From Streptomyces sp. CBMA156 (GTDB taxonomy: Bacteria; Actinomycetota; Actinomycetes; Streptomycetales; Streptomycetaceae): DNA of 64,000 nucleotides. This document shows, one piece after another, positions 1 to 7,929 of the stretch (position 1 is its first letter; each line of letters begins with the position of its first letter). The DNA lies in assembly GCF_014596515.1 (NCBI RefSeq), contig NZ_MSJQ01000249.1, positions 25,377 to 89,376 on the forward strand. The letters run 5' to 3'. The translations under genes and the position numbers were made by a program. The notes below the pieces were generated by a model. The model made no database searches, was not told where the DNA came from, and saw nothing but the letters and a program-made list of their open reading frames with translations.

Positions 1-263
1 TGCCAGACGTGGAAGTCCTGTTCGGTGAGGCGGTGGCGGCTCTCCCGGCCGTCCTCGCCGAAGAGGCACAGGTCGACGGCTTCGGCGCCGGCGGCCCAGA
101 GCGCGAAGTTGGTGCCCGGGGGCCCCGGTCGGCCCGGCGGCCCCGGGGGGCTCTGGTGGGTGGTGTGGGCGGTCCGGTAGCGGGCGCCGAGCGGTTGCCA
201 GCTGCCGGGCCACGGAGGGGTGTCCGGTCGTACCCCGGCTTCCAGCTTCTGCCCTGACGCCAT
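1..263 (-). CDS. glgX: Glycogen debranching enzyme GlgX, N-terminal part (gene continues beyond the window)
   Basis: Only the first 87 codons lie in the window. After a Pro/Gly-rich N-terminus the protein reads [19 protein letters not shown], the start of the CBM48/isoamylase N-terminal domain of GlgX-type debranching enzymes, which hydrolyse alpha-1,6 branches of limit-dextrinised glycogen or maltodextrin. The downstream [11 protein letters not shown] stretch is also typical. The ATG at 263 is preceded on its strand by GGGAGGT at good spacing, which fixes the start. It is transcribed divergently from the transpeptidase gene at 452. The catalytic domain is off the edge, so activity cannot be judged. 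Confidence 0.85.
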   Translation of the reverse strand, partial: MASGQKLEAGVRPDTPPWPGSWQPLGARYRTAHTTHQSPPGPPGRPGPPGTNFALWAAGAEAVDLCLFGEDGRESRHRLTEQDFHVW

Positions 264-451
264 GGCCGTACCTCCCTGGGCGGGGTGTCCTGGGCCCCGT
301 TCAGCTTTTCTTTCCCGGATTGGGGAGGGCGGAAGCCGTTGAACGGGGGCTTACCGGCGGATGGCGGGTGGGATTCCCGGGGATCGGCGTGTCCCGTGCC
401 GGTGCTCCTCGTTGTCCCGGGTGTCGGACGTGAACAGTGGGAGGCCCCGGG

Positions 452-1690
452 ATGCGGCGCCGAGGATGGGTGTGGGCTCGGGGTGCGGCGGCGGTGGGCT
501 GCTGTCTGGCCGTTCTCACGGGGTGTGGTGGTGGCGTCTCTCCGGAGGCGTCCGCCGGCGACGCGGCGACGCCGGGCGGGCACAGCGCCCCGCCGGCGCC
601 CTCCCGCGCGGTGGTGACGGCGCAGCCGGCCGACCGCGCGCAGGACGTGCAGCCGGTCGGGGCGGTCCGGGTGGCCGTCGCGCAGGGGCGGCTGGTGTCC
701 GTGCGGCTGGCCGACACCAAGGGCGGTGAGGTGCCCGGCACGATCAGCGCGGACGGCGGCGGGTGGGTGCCGGACGGGCCGCTGCCGCTCGCCACCGCGT
801 TCACGCTGGATTCCGTCGCCGAGGACGACCAGGGGCAGAAGGCCGCCCAGCACTCGGAGTTCACGACGATGACTCCGGCGCACACCTTCGTGGCGTTCTT
901 CACCCCGGAGGACGGGTCCACGGTCGGCGTCGGGATGCCGGTCTCGCTGCGCTTCAGCCGTCCGATCGCGGACCGGGCGGCGGTGGAGAAGGCCGTCCAG
1001 GTCACCGCCGACCCGCCGGTGCCGGTCGCCGCGCACTGGTTCGGCAACCAGCGGCTGGACTTCCGCCCCGAGCAGTACTGGGCGGCCGGCACCAGGGTGA
1101 CGGTGGCGCTGCGGCTCAAGGACGTCCAGGGCGCGCCGGGGGAGTTCGGCACCCAGAGCAGGGACCTGCACTTCACCGTCGGGCGGGCGCAGGTCTCCAC
1201 CGTCGACCTGGACGCGCACACCCTGACCGTCAGGGCGGGGCAGGGCGGCAAGGTGGTCCGGGTGCTCAAGGTCTCCGGCGGCAGCCGCGGCCACTCCACC
1301 TACCGGGGGGTGATGGTGGTGTCGGAGAAGTACCCGGTGACCCGGATGAACTCGCAGACCGTCGGCATGGGCGACGAGTACGACATCAAGGACGTCCCGC
1401 ACGCGATGCGGCTGACCACCTCCGGCACCTTCGTGCACGGCAACTACTGGGCGGCCCCGGGGGTGTTCGGCTCGGCCAACACCAGCCACGGCTGCATCGG
1501 GCTGGCCGACGCCAAGGGCGGGGCGAGCAAGGACTCCCCGGCGGGCTGGCTGTTCGAGCACACCATCCCGGGGGACGTGCTGGACGTGCGGGCCTCGTCC
1601 GGGGACTTCGTGCCGCCGCAGAACGGGCTCAACGGCTGGAACGTGCCGTGGGAGCAGTGGGTGGCCGGCAGCGCCCTGCGCCGGCCGTAG
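452..1690 (+). CDS. L,D-transpeptidase lipoprotein (first of three tandem paralogues)
   Basis: Predicted membrane-anchored L,D-transpeptidase that makes 3-3 cross-links between peptidoglycan stems outside the membrane. Lipobox L-T-G-C puts the lipidated Cys at about residue 25. Ig-like segments follow (first about 55-140, then a Big_10-type domain ending FRPEQYW and LHFTVGRAQ), then a YkuD catalytic domain. His329 in HGNYW and Cys348 in SHGCIGL form the family signature. I chose ATG 452 over GTG 437 because GGGAGG at 439-444 is correctly spaced for 452. At 412 aa it matches LdtMt2-type enzymes. It is followed by two paralogues on the same strand with 190-215 bp gaps, so each may have its own promoter. 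Confidence 0.9.
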   Translation: MRRRGWVWARGAAAVGCCLAVLTGCGGGVSPEASAGDAATPGGHSAPPAPSRAVVTAQPADRAQDVQPVGAVRVAVAQGRLVSVRLADTKGGEVPGTISADGGGWVPDGPLPLATAFTLDSVAEDDQGQKAAQHSEFTTMTPAHTFVAFFTPEDGSTVGVGMPVSLRFSRPIADRAAVEKAVQVTADPPVPVAAHWFGNQRLDFRPEQYWAAGTRVTVALRLKDVQGAPGEFGTQSRDLHFTVGRAQVSTVDLDAHTLTVRAGQGGKVVRVLKVSGGSRGHSTYRGVMVVSEKYPVTRMNSQTVGMGDEYDIKDVPHAMRLTTSGTFVHGNYWAAPGVFGSANTSHGCIGLADAKGGASKDSPAGWLFEHTIPGDVLDVRASSGDFVPPQNGLNGWNVPWEQWVAGSALRRP

Positions 1691-1884
1691 GGGCCTTTCA
1701 CCCCGTTTGACCCGTCTTCACATCTTTTTCACGCCCGCTCCACGGGACTCCTCCCAGGATTCACCCGGATGGCTTGGCTATCCTGCTCCGGCGCGTCCGG
1801 GCCCGCCCGGAAAGATCGGCGGGCGGTGCAACTCATGGGGGCACTCAACGCGTCAAGTGAGTGAATACCGGGAGGGGAGAAACC

Positions 1885-3144
1885 GTGAAGACGGGTAAGA
1901 CGGCCGGGGCCGCGATACGCACCAGCAACCGCTACGGGCGCAGGGGTGCGATGGCGCTGGTCATGGGTGGGGTCCTGCTGCTCACCGCCGCGTGCGGCGA
2001 TGACAAGGGCAGCGATGCAGGAGGGTCCGGGGGTGCCGGCGGCGGCAACGCGGCGTCGGCGCCGGCCGCGGGGGACGGCGGCGGGTCGTCGACGCCGAAG
2101 CCCTCGGCCGCGGTGCTCGCCGTGGAGCCGAAGGACGGTGCCCAGGACGTCGCGCCGAACGGGCTCCAGGTGTCCGTCGCCAACGGCAAGCTCACCACGG
2201 TCGAGGTGACGGACAAGAACGGCAAGCCCGTCGAGGGGGCGATCACCCCGGACGGTGCCGGCTGGAAGCCCGCGGGGGCGCTCGCGGTCGGCATGGCGTA
2301 CAAGGTGAACGCGCAGGCCAAGGACGGCGAGGGCCTGGTGGCCGCGTCCACCACCTCGTTCACCACGCTGACGCCGGAGAAGAAGGTCTCCACCAACGAC
2401 AACATCAGCGACAACGCCACCTACGGCGTCGGGATGATCGTCTCGGTGGAGTTCAACAAGCCGGTCAAGAACAAGGAAGCGGTCGCCAACGGCATCACCT
2501 TCGAGACCAGCAACGGCACGGTGGTCAAGGGCCACTGGTTCAGCGACAAGCGGGTGGACTTCCGTCCTGAGCAGTACTGGGCGCCGGACACCAAGGTGAC
2601 GGTCAAGTACCGGCTGAAGAACGTCGAGGTCTCCCCGGGCGTCTACGGCGACGTGGACAAGGACGAGCCGTTCACCATCGGCCGCTCGATGATCTCCACC
2701 GCGGACGCCAAGTCGCACCAGATGACGGTCGAGCGGGCCGGGCAGAGCACCACCGTGCCGGTCACCCTGGGCGCGGACGCGACGCCGTCCTGGGGCGGGA
2801 CGATGGTCGTCATGTCCAAGGAGAAGGTCACCCGGATGAACTCGCAGACCGTCGGTCTCGGTGGCGAGTACGACATCAAGGACGTCCCGCACGCGATGCG
2901 GCTGACCACCTCCGGCACCTTCGTGCACGGCAACTACTGGGCCAGCCCGTTCGGCAAGACCAACGCCAGCCACGGCTGCGTGTCGATGCAGGACCTGAAG
3001 GGCGGCAGCGACTCCTCGGTCGCGGGCAAGTTCTTCAACGACTCGATGGTCGGCGACGTCATCAAGGTCGTGAACACCAAGGAGAAGACCGTCTCGCCCT
3101 CCAACGGGCTCGGCGGCTGGAACGTGGACTGGGCCGGCTGGTAG
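1885..3144 (+). CDS. L,D-transpeptidase lipoprotein (second paralogue)
   Basis: 419-aa paralogue of the preceding gene with the same architecture: lipobox LTAAC (Cys37), a low-complexity Gly/Ala/Pro/Ser linker to about residue 75, two Ig-like domains, then YkuD with HGNYW and SHGCVSM (catalytic Cys365). Start GTG 1885 is set by GGGAGGGGAGA at 1870-1880; the in-frame GTG at 1861 has no such site. A 78-bp block at 2865-2942 is identical to 1375-1452 in the first gene, although the flanks differ, pointing to strong constraint or gene conversion. Expected role: periplasm-side 3-3 cross-linking, important where D,D-transpeptidases are inhibited. Confidence 0.9.
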   Translation: MKTGKTAGAAIRTSNRYGRRGAMALVMGGVLLLTAACGDDKGSDAGGSGGAGGGNAASAPAAGDGGGSSTPKPSAAVLAVEPKDGAQDVAPNGLQVSVANGKLTTVEVTDKNGKPVEGAITPDGAGWKPAGALAVGMAYKVNAQAKDGEGLVAASTTSFTTLTPEKKVSTNDNISDNATYGVGMIVSVEFNKPVKNKEAVANGITFETSNGTVVKGHWFSDKRVDFRPEQYWAPDTKVTVKYRLKNVEVSPGVYGDVDKDEPFTIGRSMISTADAKSHQMTVERAGQSTTVPVTLGADATPSWGGTMVVMSKEKVTRMNSQTVGLGGEYDIKDVPHAMRLTTSGTFVHGNYWASPFGKTNASHGCVSMQDLKGGSDSSVAGKFFNDSMVGDVIKVVNTKEKTVSPSNGLGGWNVDWAGW

Positions 3145-3358
3145 GCCCTGTCCGGAGGCCGGCCCGGGTGCTCCGGGGCCTCCGGTGAGTTTTCCGTCGT
3201 GCGGCCCGGTCCTCACCCGTTGGGGTCGGGCCGCCGCGGTTTCCGGGGCGGCGAACCCCGGTCATGGCGCAACCTTTCCGGTGGCCGGGTGCGTGTACCG
3301 CTCGGGTCCGTCGGGTCCACGGGGAGTTTCTCGGGTTTTCTGAGGAAGGGAATCGACG

Positions 3359-4573
3359 TTGAGATCGATACGCGGAGTGGTGGCGGCCGGCCTGGTCGGC
3401 GGGGCGATGGTGCTGACGGCCGCCTGTGGCGGCGGCGGGGGCGGCAGCGCGGCCAAGGCGGACCTCGGGGCGGGTGCGGCGGCCACCGCCAAGCCCGCGG
3501 CGGCGCCCACCAGTTCGGTGCCGAAGGTCTCCACGGCGGCCGTGAGCATCGAGCCCGCAGCCGGCTCGGTGGACGTGGCGCCGAACGCGCTCAAGGTGGG
3601 CGCGAGCGGGGGCCGGCTCACCACCGTCAAGGTGAGCGACCGGACGGGCAGGGAGGTCCCCGGCACCATCGCCGCCGACGGCCTCAGCTGGACGCCGTCG
3701 GCCGGCCTGGAGGTGGGCACCGCCTACCAGGTCAGCGCGATGGCCGCGGACGCCGACGGCGCGGTCGCCACGGCGGACAGCAGCTTCACCACGCTGACCC
3801 CGACGGCGCTCGCCAAGGCCGCCGACAACGTGGACAACGGCGCCACGTACGGCGTCGGCATGATCGTCTCGGTGAACTTCAGCAAGGACGTCAGGAACCG
3901 GGACGAGGTCGCCAGGGGCATCACCTTCGAGACCGACAACGGCATCGTGGTGAAGGGCCACTGGTTCGACGACCGGCGGCTGGACTTCCGCCCGGAGCAG
4001 TACTGGAAGCCCGGGACCAAGGTGGTCGTGCACTACCGGCTCAAGAGCGTCGAGATCGCCCCGGGGGTGTACGGCGGGGACCGGGACGAGCCCTTCACGA
4101 TCGGGCGGTCCCAGATTTCGACGGTTGACGCCGCGGCGCACAAGATGACGGTCGTACAGGGTGAACAGACGAACGAGATCGACATCACCTCGGGCTCGCC
4201 GGAACACCCCACCTGGAACGGCACGATGGTGGTCATGTCCAAGGAGGGTGTGGTGCGGATGCAGTCCAGCACCATGCCGGGGATGACCGGTTCGCCGTAC
4301 GACCTCCAGGTGCCGCACTCGATGCGGCTCACCGAGTCCGGGACGTACGTGCACGGCAACTACTGGAGCGACGCCTTCGGTGAGGACAACGTCAGCCACG
4401 GCTGCGTGGGCCTGAAGGACGTCAAGGGCGGTGGGGACGCCACCACGATGGGCAAGTTCTACGACGGCTCGCTGGTCGGGGACGTCATGGTGGTGAAGAA
4501 CTCGACGAAGAAGGAGACGCTCGACCCGGCGAACGGGCTGAGCGGCTGGAACGTGCCGTGGAGCACCTGGTAG
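3359..4573 (+). CDS. L,D-transpeptidase lipoprotein (third paralogue)
   Basis: 404-aa third member of the tandem set. The TTG start at 3359 is supported by GAGGAAGGG at 3342-3350. Lipobox LTAAC gives Cys23. The Ig-like domains include the family string YRLKSVEIAPGVYG, and the catalytic domain has HGNYWS and SHGCVGL (Cys349). It is more diverged in the catalytic region than the first two: where they read RMNSQTVG this one reads RMQSSTMPG. No terminator is obvious before the next gene. It probably has the same general reaction with a different substrate preference or expression pattern; that last point is inference. Confidence 0.9.
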   Translation: MRSIRGVVAAGLVGGAMVLTAACGGGGGGSAAKADLGAGAAATAKPAAAPTSSVPKVSTAAVSIEPAAGSVDVAPNALKVGASGGRLTTVKVSDRTGREVPGTIAADGLSWTPSAGLEVGTAYQVSAMAADADGAVATADSSFTTLTPTALAKAADNVDNGATYGVGMIVSVNFSKDVRNRDEVARGITFETDNGIVVKGHWFDDRRLDFRPEQYWKPGTKVVVHYRLKSVEIAPGVYGGDRDEPFTIGRSQISTVDAAAHKMTVVQGEQTNEIDITSGSPEHPTWNGTMVVMSKEGVVRMQSSTMPGMTGSPYDLQVPHSMRLTESGTYVHGNYWSDAFGEDNVSHGCVGLKDVKGGGDATTMGKFYDGSLVGDVMVVKNSTKKETLDPANGLSGWNVPWSTW

Positions 4574-4707
4574 CCGACGGCTGACGGGCGGTGGGGTCAA
4601 CCTGGCTTGACGAAAGTCGGCCCTGTTGGCCCCTTCTTGCTTCCGGCATATGCCGACGCGGAGAGATCGTTTGCTCATTGTCCGTACGCGGCCGCTTGCG
4701 TTCCGCA

Positions 4708-5268
4708 ATGATGGTCCGCATGGCGGGTTGGGGCGAAGCAGATCAGTCGTCGGTTTCCGGGGCCGGTGCGGTGGCCGCCGAGGTGTCCTTCATCGATGTG
4801 CGGGAAGGGCTCCCGGCGCTGGAGCGGCTCACCTCCGAGGAACTGGAGGAGATGTACTCCGGCAGACTCTGCGACCAGTCCGCGCCGAACGAGGTGCGGC
4901 TGCCGTCCCGGCCGGAGTCGGGCCCGGTGGCCCGCCGGCTGGTGCTCTCCGTCCTGGAGTCCTGGGACCTCCACCAGCACCTGGAGGTCGGCGAACTGCT
5001 CACCGGCGAGCTGGTGGCCAACGCGGTGCGGCACGCGGCCGGGCGCACCATCGGCCTGCACGTGAGCCGCAAGCCCGGCTGGCTGCGGATCGAGGTCCGA
5101 GACTCCTCCCGGGCCCTGCCCTGCATGATCCTCGCCGAGGCCAAGCCGGTGAACGAGCGCGGGCGGGGGTTGAGGATCGTCGACGACCTCGCCGACCGCT
5201 GGGGCGCGAACCTGCTGCCGCGGGGCAAGGGCGTCTGGTTCGAGCTGAAGGTGCGTGAGCGGGGCTGA
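4708..5268 (+). CDS. RsbW/SpoIIAB-like ATP-binding protein (HATPase_c_2)
   Basis: Single-domain GHKL ATPase of the anti-sigma-factor kinase type that is abundant in Streptomyces. N-box ELVANAVRHA, G1-like EVRDSS and G2-like GRGLRIVDDLADRWG are visible between about residues 95 and 170. Such proteins typically phosphorylate STAS anti-sigma-factor antagonists or bind sigma factors, but neither partner is encoded next to it. Three in-frame ATGs (4708, 4711, 4720) follow each other with no clear ribosome site, so the start is uncertain by a few codons. The roughly 70-residue N-terminal extension before the domain carries no motif I recognise. Confidence 0.75.
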   Translation: MMVRMAGWGEADQSSVSGAGAVAAEVSFIDVREGLPALERLTSEELEEMYSGRLCDQSAPNEVRLPSRPESGPVARRLVLSVLESWDLHQHLEVGELLTGELVANAVRHAAGRTIGLHVSRKPGWLRIEVRDSSRALPCMILAEAKPVNERGRGLRIVDDLADRWGANLLPRGKGVWFELKVRERG

Positions 5269-5618
5269 AGGCTCCCGGGCGGCGGGGCCCCGGGAAACGC
5301 GCAGGGCCCGGGAAACGCGCGGGGCCCCCGGATTCGCCGTGGTCCGGCGGATGGGGGCCCCTGCAAGTCATCGCGCCGGCCAAGGGGGTGCGTGCCGCGC
5401 GATGGGCGTCGGCAGTGCCAGGTCGGGCCCGCCGAAGTCATCGGCCCAGGGCGGCGTGCGGTGTCGCCCGCCGTTGGGCTGCCTTGACTATCGCATGGAT
5501 CTCAGCATGTGGGCAAACCAGATGACTTCGAATGCAAGGCGTGTTACCTAGTTCACCTTTGGAATTTGCATAGGTTAACGCCATTGCCTGTGAATATTCA
5601 TGATCGCGATGGCGTCGC
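5269..5618. other. Gene-free stretch with GC-rich palindromic block and an unusually AT-rich end
   Basis: Right after the ATPase gene, two near-copies of GGGCCCGGGAAACGCGC (5285-5320) are flanked by GGGGCCCC at 5284-5291 and 5321-5328. They can fold into a terminator-like hairpin. The last about 70 bases (5545-5610) are markedly AT-rich for this genome and lie just beyond the end of the broken SecB-like gene. No convincing reading frame with normal codon bias crosses the stretch. Confidence 0.5.
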
Positions 5619-6064
5619 CTACGCTGTGGTCCGCCACGGGTTACGCAGCGAGAGCATCGGGGTGTCGACGTAGAGCCTCGTCGCGGTGCTGTGCAGCGCC
5701 TCCCGCAGGTACGGGTGGAGGACGGTGATCCCGATCCGGTCGATGAACCGCTGCTCCAGGTCCTTCGCCAGCTCGAACGGCTCGCCGACGGAGAACGCGG
5801 CCACCGCGTCGATGGCGAACTCCGCCTGGGCGTTGACCAGCTCAAGGCGGCACCGCACCTCCAGTACGCCCCCTCGTTCCGGTCGCGGAGCCATGCGCTC
5901 AGCGTCGTACCGGTGCTTGGCTCCTCGGAGGCTTCCTGCCGGTCGAAGAGGCGGCGGCCCGAGACCTCCAGGAACATCACGTCCAGAAGGTCGGCGGCGC
6001 CGGCGATCTCGTCGAGAGATTCGAACCGCCGCACCGTCTTGCGCGTGGACCGGCCCGCCGTCAC
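5619..6064 (-). pseudogene. SecB-like chaperone of a toxin-antitoxin-chaperone locus, frameshifted
   Basis: Reading from GTG 6064 gives about 63 sensible residues (containing LDVMFLEVSGRRLF), then the frame turns to Arg/Ser-rich nonsense. The neighbouring frame continues with VRCRLELVNAQAEFAIDAV and ends LHPYLREALHSTATRLYVD, the strand and helix pattern of SecB and of the M. tuberculosis Rv1957 type. Adding one G to the G5 run (C5 at 5869-5873 on the plus strand) joins the two parts seamlessly. The gene follows the HigA-like antitoxin by about 20 bp, as expected for a TAC operon in which the chaperone folds the antitoxin. It could be a sequencing slip in the homopolymer, but the toxin upstream is also broken. 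Confidence 0.65.
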
Positions 6065-6085
6065 GCGGTCACCGGGCGCCGGCTG

Positions 6086-6388
6086 TCAGGCGGGTGCGAC
6101 TGCAGAGCAGGTGTGGCCGACCATGATGTGGAGCCTGGCGCCGATGGCCCGTGCATAGCGCTGCAGGGTGGAGTAGCGGGCGTCGCCGCCGATGCGTTCG
6201 AATTCGGAGACGGTCGACTGCGACGTTCCCATGCGCTGTGCGACCTCGCGCTGGGTAAGACCCCGCTTCTGGCGGGCCACGACCAGTGACTCGACCAGCT
6301 CGGCGTAGGCCTCGGAGTCTTCCAGCGCCGCTGCGGTGCGGGGGTCGTTCGGGTCGATACCGAGTAGATCATGCAGTGTGGGTGCCAT
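6086..6388 (-). CDS. higA: HigA-like XRE-family antitoxin
   Basis: 100-residue protein with a Cro/C1 helix-turn-helix at about 35-90 (RGLTQREVAQRMGTSQSTV), the HigA antitoxin type that binds a HigB toxin and represses its own operon. The start is set at ATG 6388 by a near-perfect GGGAGGGAGGAAG on the coding strand. The frame stays open upstream into a toxin remnant, so a 153-aa read-through fusion is also possible. The C-terminal HIMVGHTCSAVAPA tail could be the chaperone-addiction segment; that is a guess from operon type. It is followed by the frameshifted SecB-like gene. It looks intact and may now serve only as a regulator. Confidence 0.75.
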   Translation of the reverse strand: MAPTLHDLLGIDPNDPRTAAALEDSEAYAELVESLVVARQKRGLTQREVAQRMGTSQSTVSEFERIGGDARYSTLQRYARAIGARLHIMVGHTCSAVAPA

Positions 6389-6547
6389 GGTCTTCCTCCC
6401 TCCCGTTGTTCCTGCAGTCTCGACCCGGTGCATCAGGGTGTGGAGCTTGGCCCGCTCGTGCGTGGCGAGCCGGGCCTTCTCCAACTCCTTGAGTACAGGC
6501 GCCGATCCGTCCGCGCCCTCGTAGAAGGCCCACTCACGTTCGTTCAA
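6389..6547 (-). pseudogene. N-terminal remnant of a HigB/RelE-type toxin, fused in frame to the antitoxin
   Basis: Fifty-three codons from TTG 6547 read WAFYEGADGSAPVLKELEKA and then an Ala/Lys/Leu helix, the beginning of Gp49/HigB-type mRNA interferases (normally about 110-120 aa). The text then jumps, with no stop codon, to the ribosome site and start of the antitoxin. The simplest explanation is an internal deletion that removed the catalytic half of the toxin and left the remaining codons in frame with the antitoxin. As it stands it cannot encode an active toxin. Confidence 0.65.
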
Positions 6548-6561
6548 CTCCCACCCGCCAT

Positions 6562-6600
6562 GCGTCTCACCTAAATGCGCTTATAGGAAGTCTAGGGGCG
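6562..6600 (-). promoter_or_regulatory. Possible promoter/operator of the HigBA-SecB locus
   Basis: Upstream of the toxin remnant, the minus strand holds a TATAAG hexamer within the imperfect palindrome CCTATAAGCGCATTTAGG (plus-strand 6571-6588). A HigA operator overlapping the -10 is the usual design. It is short and AT-rich against the local background. Assignment is by position and appearance only. Confidence 0.35.
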
Positions 6601-6643
6601 AGTGGGGTCATCTTGGGTCGGGTGTCACATTATGGGTGTCACC

Positions 6644-7540
6644 TCAAGAGGCTTGGGTGGATGGGACGTTGTCGCGGAGGAGCGCGCCCCGGGCGCGGGC
6701 GGCGTGGGCGTGGACGGCGGTGGGGGAGAGGCGGCCGGGGTGGCGGGGCGGCGGGTTCGTGGGGGTGCCGCCGTGGCAGGTGCGACAGAGGCCGCCGAGG
6801 AGGGCGTGGGTGCGGCACGGGGTGCGGCAGGCGGTGCATTCGAGGATGCGGGCGGACTGTGGCTGTGGCTGCTGCTGGGGCCGCGGGCGTTCCGGGGGGA
6901 GCTTGTCGAGCAGGCGGCGGCGGGTGAAGGCCGCCGGGCTGTGGACGCCGTCCCGGGGCAGGCCCGCCGTGAGTGCGGCGGTGAAGAGGGCCGGGGTGGT
7001 GCCCCGGGTCAGCCACTCGGCGGCCAGCGGTTCGAGGGTGGCGCAGTCGGCGGCGGAGAGGGCGAGGCGGGGGTCGGCGAGGCCGAGGCCGGCGAGGGCG
7101 GCGTAGGCGGCCGAGACGGGGGAGGTGCGGTTGCGCGTTCGCTCCGTCGGGGGATCGGGGGCGGCCGAGGTTGACGCCTCGCCGGTGGCGAGGAAGCCGG
7201 TCCACCAGGCGTCGGGGCGGGGGGTGCGGGAGAAGTAGGTGTGGAACACCCAGCGGCAGTCGGTGGAGCTGAGGCGTTCGCGGACGCGGCGCAGGTGGCC
7301 TGCGGTGGAGAGCCTGGTGAGGGCGGTGCGGCAGGCCATCTGCCCGTAGTGGGGCTGGAGGACGGCGAGGGTCTTGACGTCCATGGCGGCGCCGTCGGGG
7401 AGGTGGTCGATGAGCGAGGCGAGGTAGGCCTCGCGGGCCGGGAGGTGGGCGAAGTCGGTCGCGGAGCGGGGGAGTTGCTCCGGCGCGGACTGCTTGCCGT
7501 ACCCGGGCGCGGCCATGGCGGTATTGTCGTGGGTAGCCAC
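6644..7540 (-). CDS. Unknown winged-helix protein with C-terminal cysteine-rich segment
   Basis: 298-aa protein. Residues about 25-110 look like a winged-helix domain with an EAYLASLIDHLPDGAAMDVK opening and a basic recognition/wing segment around LRRVRERLSS, ending WVFHTYFSRTPR. The middle is Ala/Leu-rich and helical. The C-terminal part has CTACRTPCRTHALLGGLCRTC, five cysteines and a His suggestive of a zinc ribbon. Comparable Streptomyces proteins are often annotated as MarR-like regulators, but I cannot support a function. The GTG at 7540 is the first start; ATG 7516 is an alternative and neither has a strong ribosome site. A long leader with a hairpin lies upstream. Confidence 0.6.
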   Translation of the reverse strand: MATHDNTAMAAPGYGKQSAPEQLPRSATDFAHLPAREAYLASLIDHLPDGAAMDVKTLAVLQPHYGQMACRTALTRLSTAGHLRRVRERLSSTDCRWVFHTYFSRTPRPDAWWTGFLATGEASTSAAPDPPTERTRNRTSPVSAAYAALAGLGLADPRLALSAADCATLEPLAAEWLTRGTTPALFTAALTAGLPRDGVHSPAAFTRRRLLDKLPPERPRPQQQPQPQSARILECTACRTPCRTHALLGGLCRTCHGGTPTNPPPRHPGRLSPTAVHAHAARARGALLRDNVPSTQAS

Positions 7541-7575
7541 AGGATCGAGCTCGCATTTCGATCGTGCCGGTCAGA

Positions 7576-7655
7576 CCCCCGTTCGGTGTTGGAGCACCGG
7601 CCGGGGGTTGTTTCGTTGGTGCGCACGCTACACGGGGGAACCCGCTGTGGTGTAG
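7576..7655 (-). promoter_or_regulatory. Structured leader: hairpin and separate inverted repeat upstream of the winged-helix gene
   Basis: A strong stem formed by CCCCCGTTCGGTG and CACCGGCCGGGGG (about 7576-7607) lies within the presumed 5' leader of the gene starting at 7540. Further upstream, CTACAC (7628-7633) and GTGTAG (7650-7655) form an inverted repeat with inner GGG/CCC pairing, a plausible operator. The strand assignment assumes control of the minus-strand gene. No known riboswitch fold was recognised. Confidence 0.35.
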
Positions 7656-7728
7656 TCGTGACGATAAGTCATATGTGCTGCGTGCAGGGGTGGTTGGAAG
7701 GTTCTTACCCACCCATTCCGCTAAAGGG

Positions 7729-7929
7729 TCACTCGGCTCGTGGCACTTGAGCTTCGGAGGCGAAGGAGACGAAGGCGGCCCAGGCCTCGGGGGAGAAGGT
7801 GAGGGTGGGTCCGCTGGTGTCCTTGGAGTCGCGGACGTGGACGGTGGAGGGGAGGGCGGCGACTTCGACACACTCGTTGCCATCGTGGTTGCTGTAGCTA
7901 GAGCGGTGCCATGGCATGGGGGCAGTCAT
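7729..7929 (-). CDS. DUF397 (AbaA/BldB-like small) protein
   Basis: 66-aa protein with the DUF397 pattern: W-x-x-S-S-Y-S near the N-terminus (HRSSYSNHDGNECVEV), then VRDSKD and LTFSPEAWAAFV. DUF397 proteins are paired in Streptomyces with WhiJ-like DUF5753 regulators and RsbW-like ATPases, and some pairs behave as toxin-antitoxin-like modules or affect development. The start ATG overlaps the stop of the WhiJ-like gene by 4 bp (ATGA), so the two are translationally coupled. The direct biochemical role is unknown. Confidence 0.9.
   Translation of the reverse strand: MTAPMPWHRSSYSNHDGNECVEVAALPSTVHVRDSKDTSGPTLTFSPEAWAAFVSFASEAQVPRAE

Noticed and set aside
1..257. Plus-strand 82-residue frame at the left edge
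   Set aside because: Complement of the glgX N-terminus, which has a clear CBM48 sequence and ribosome site.
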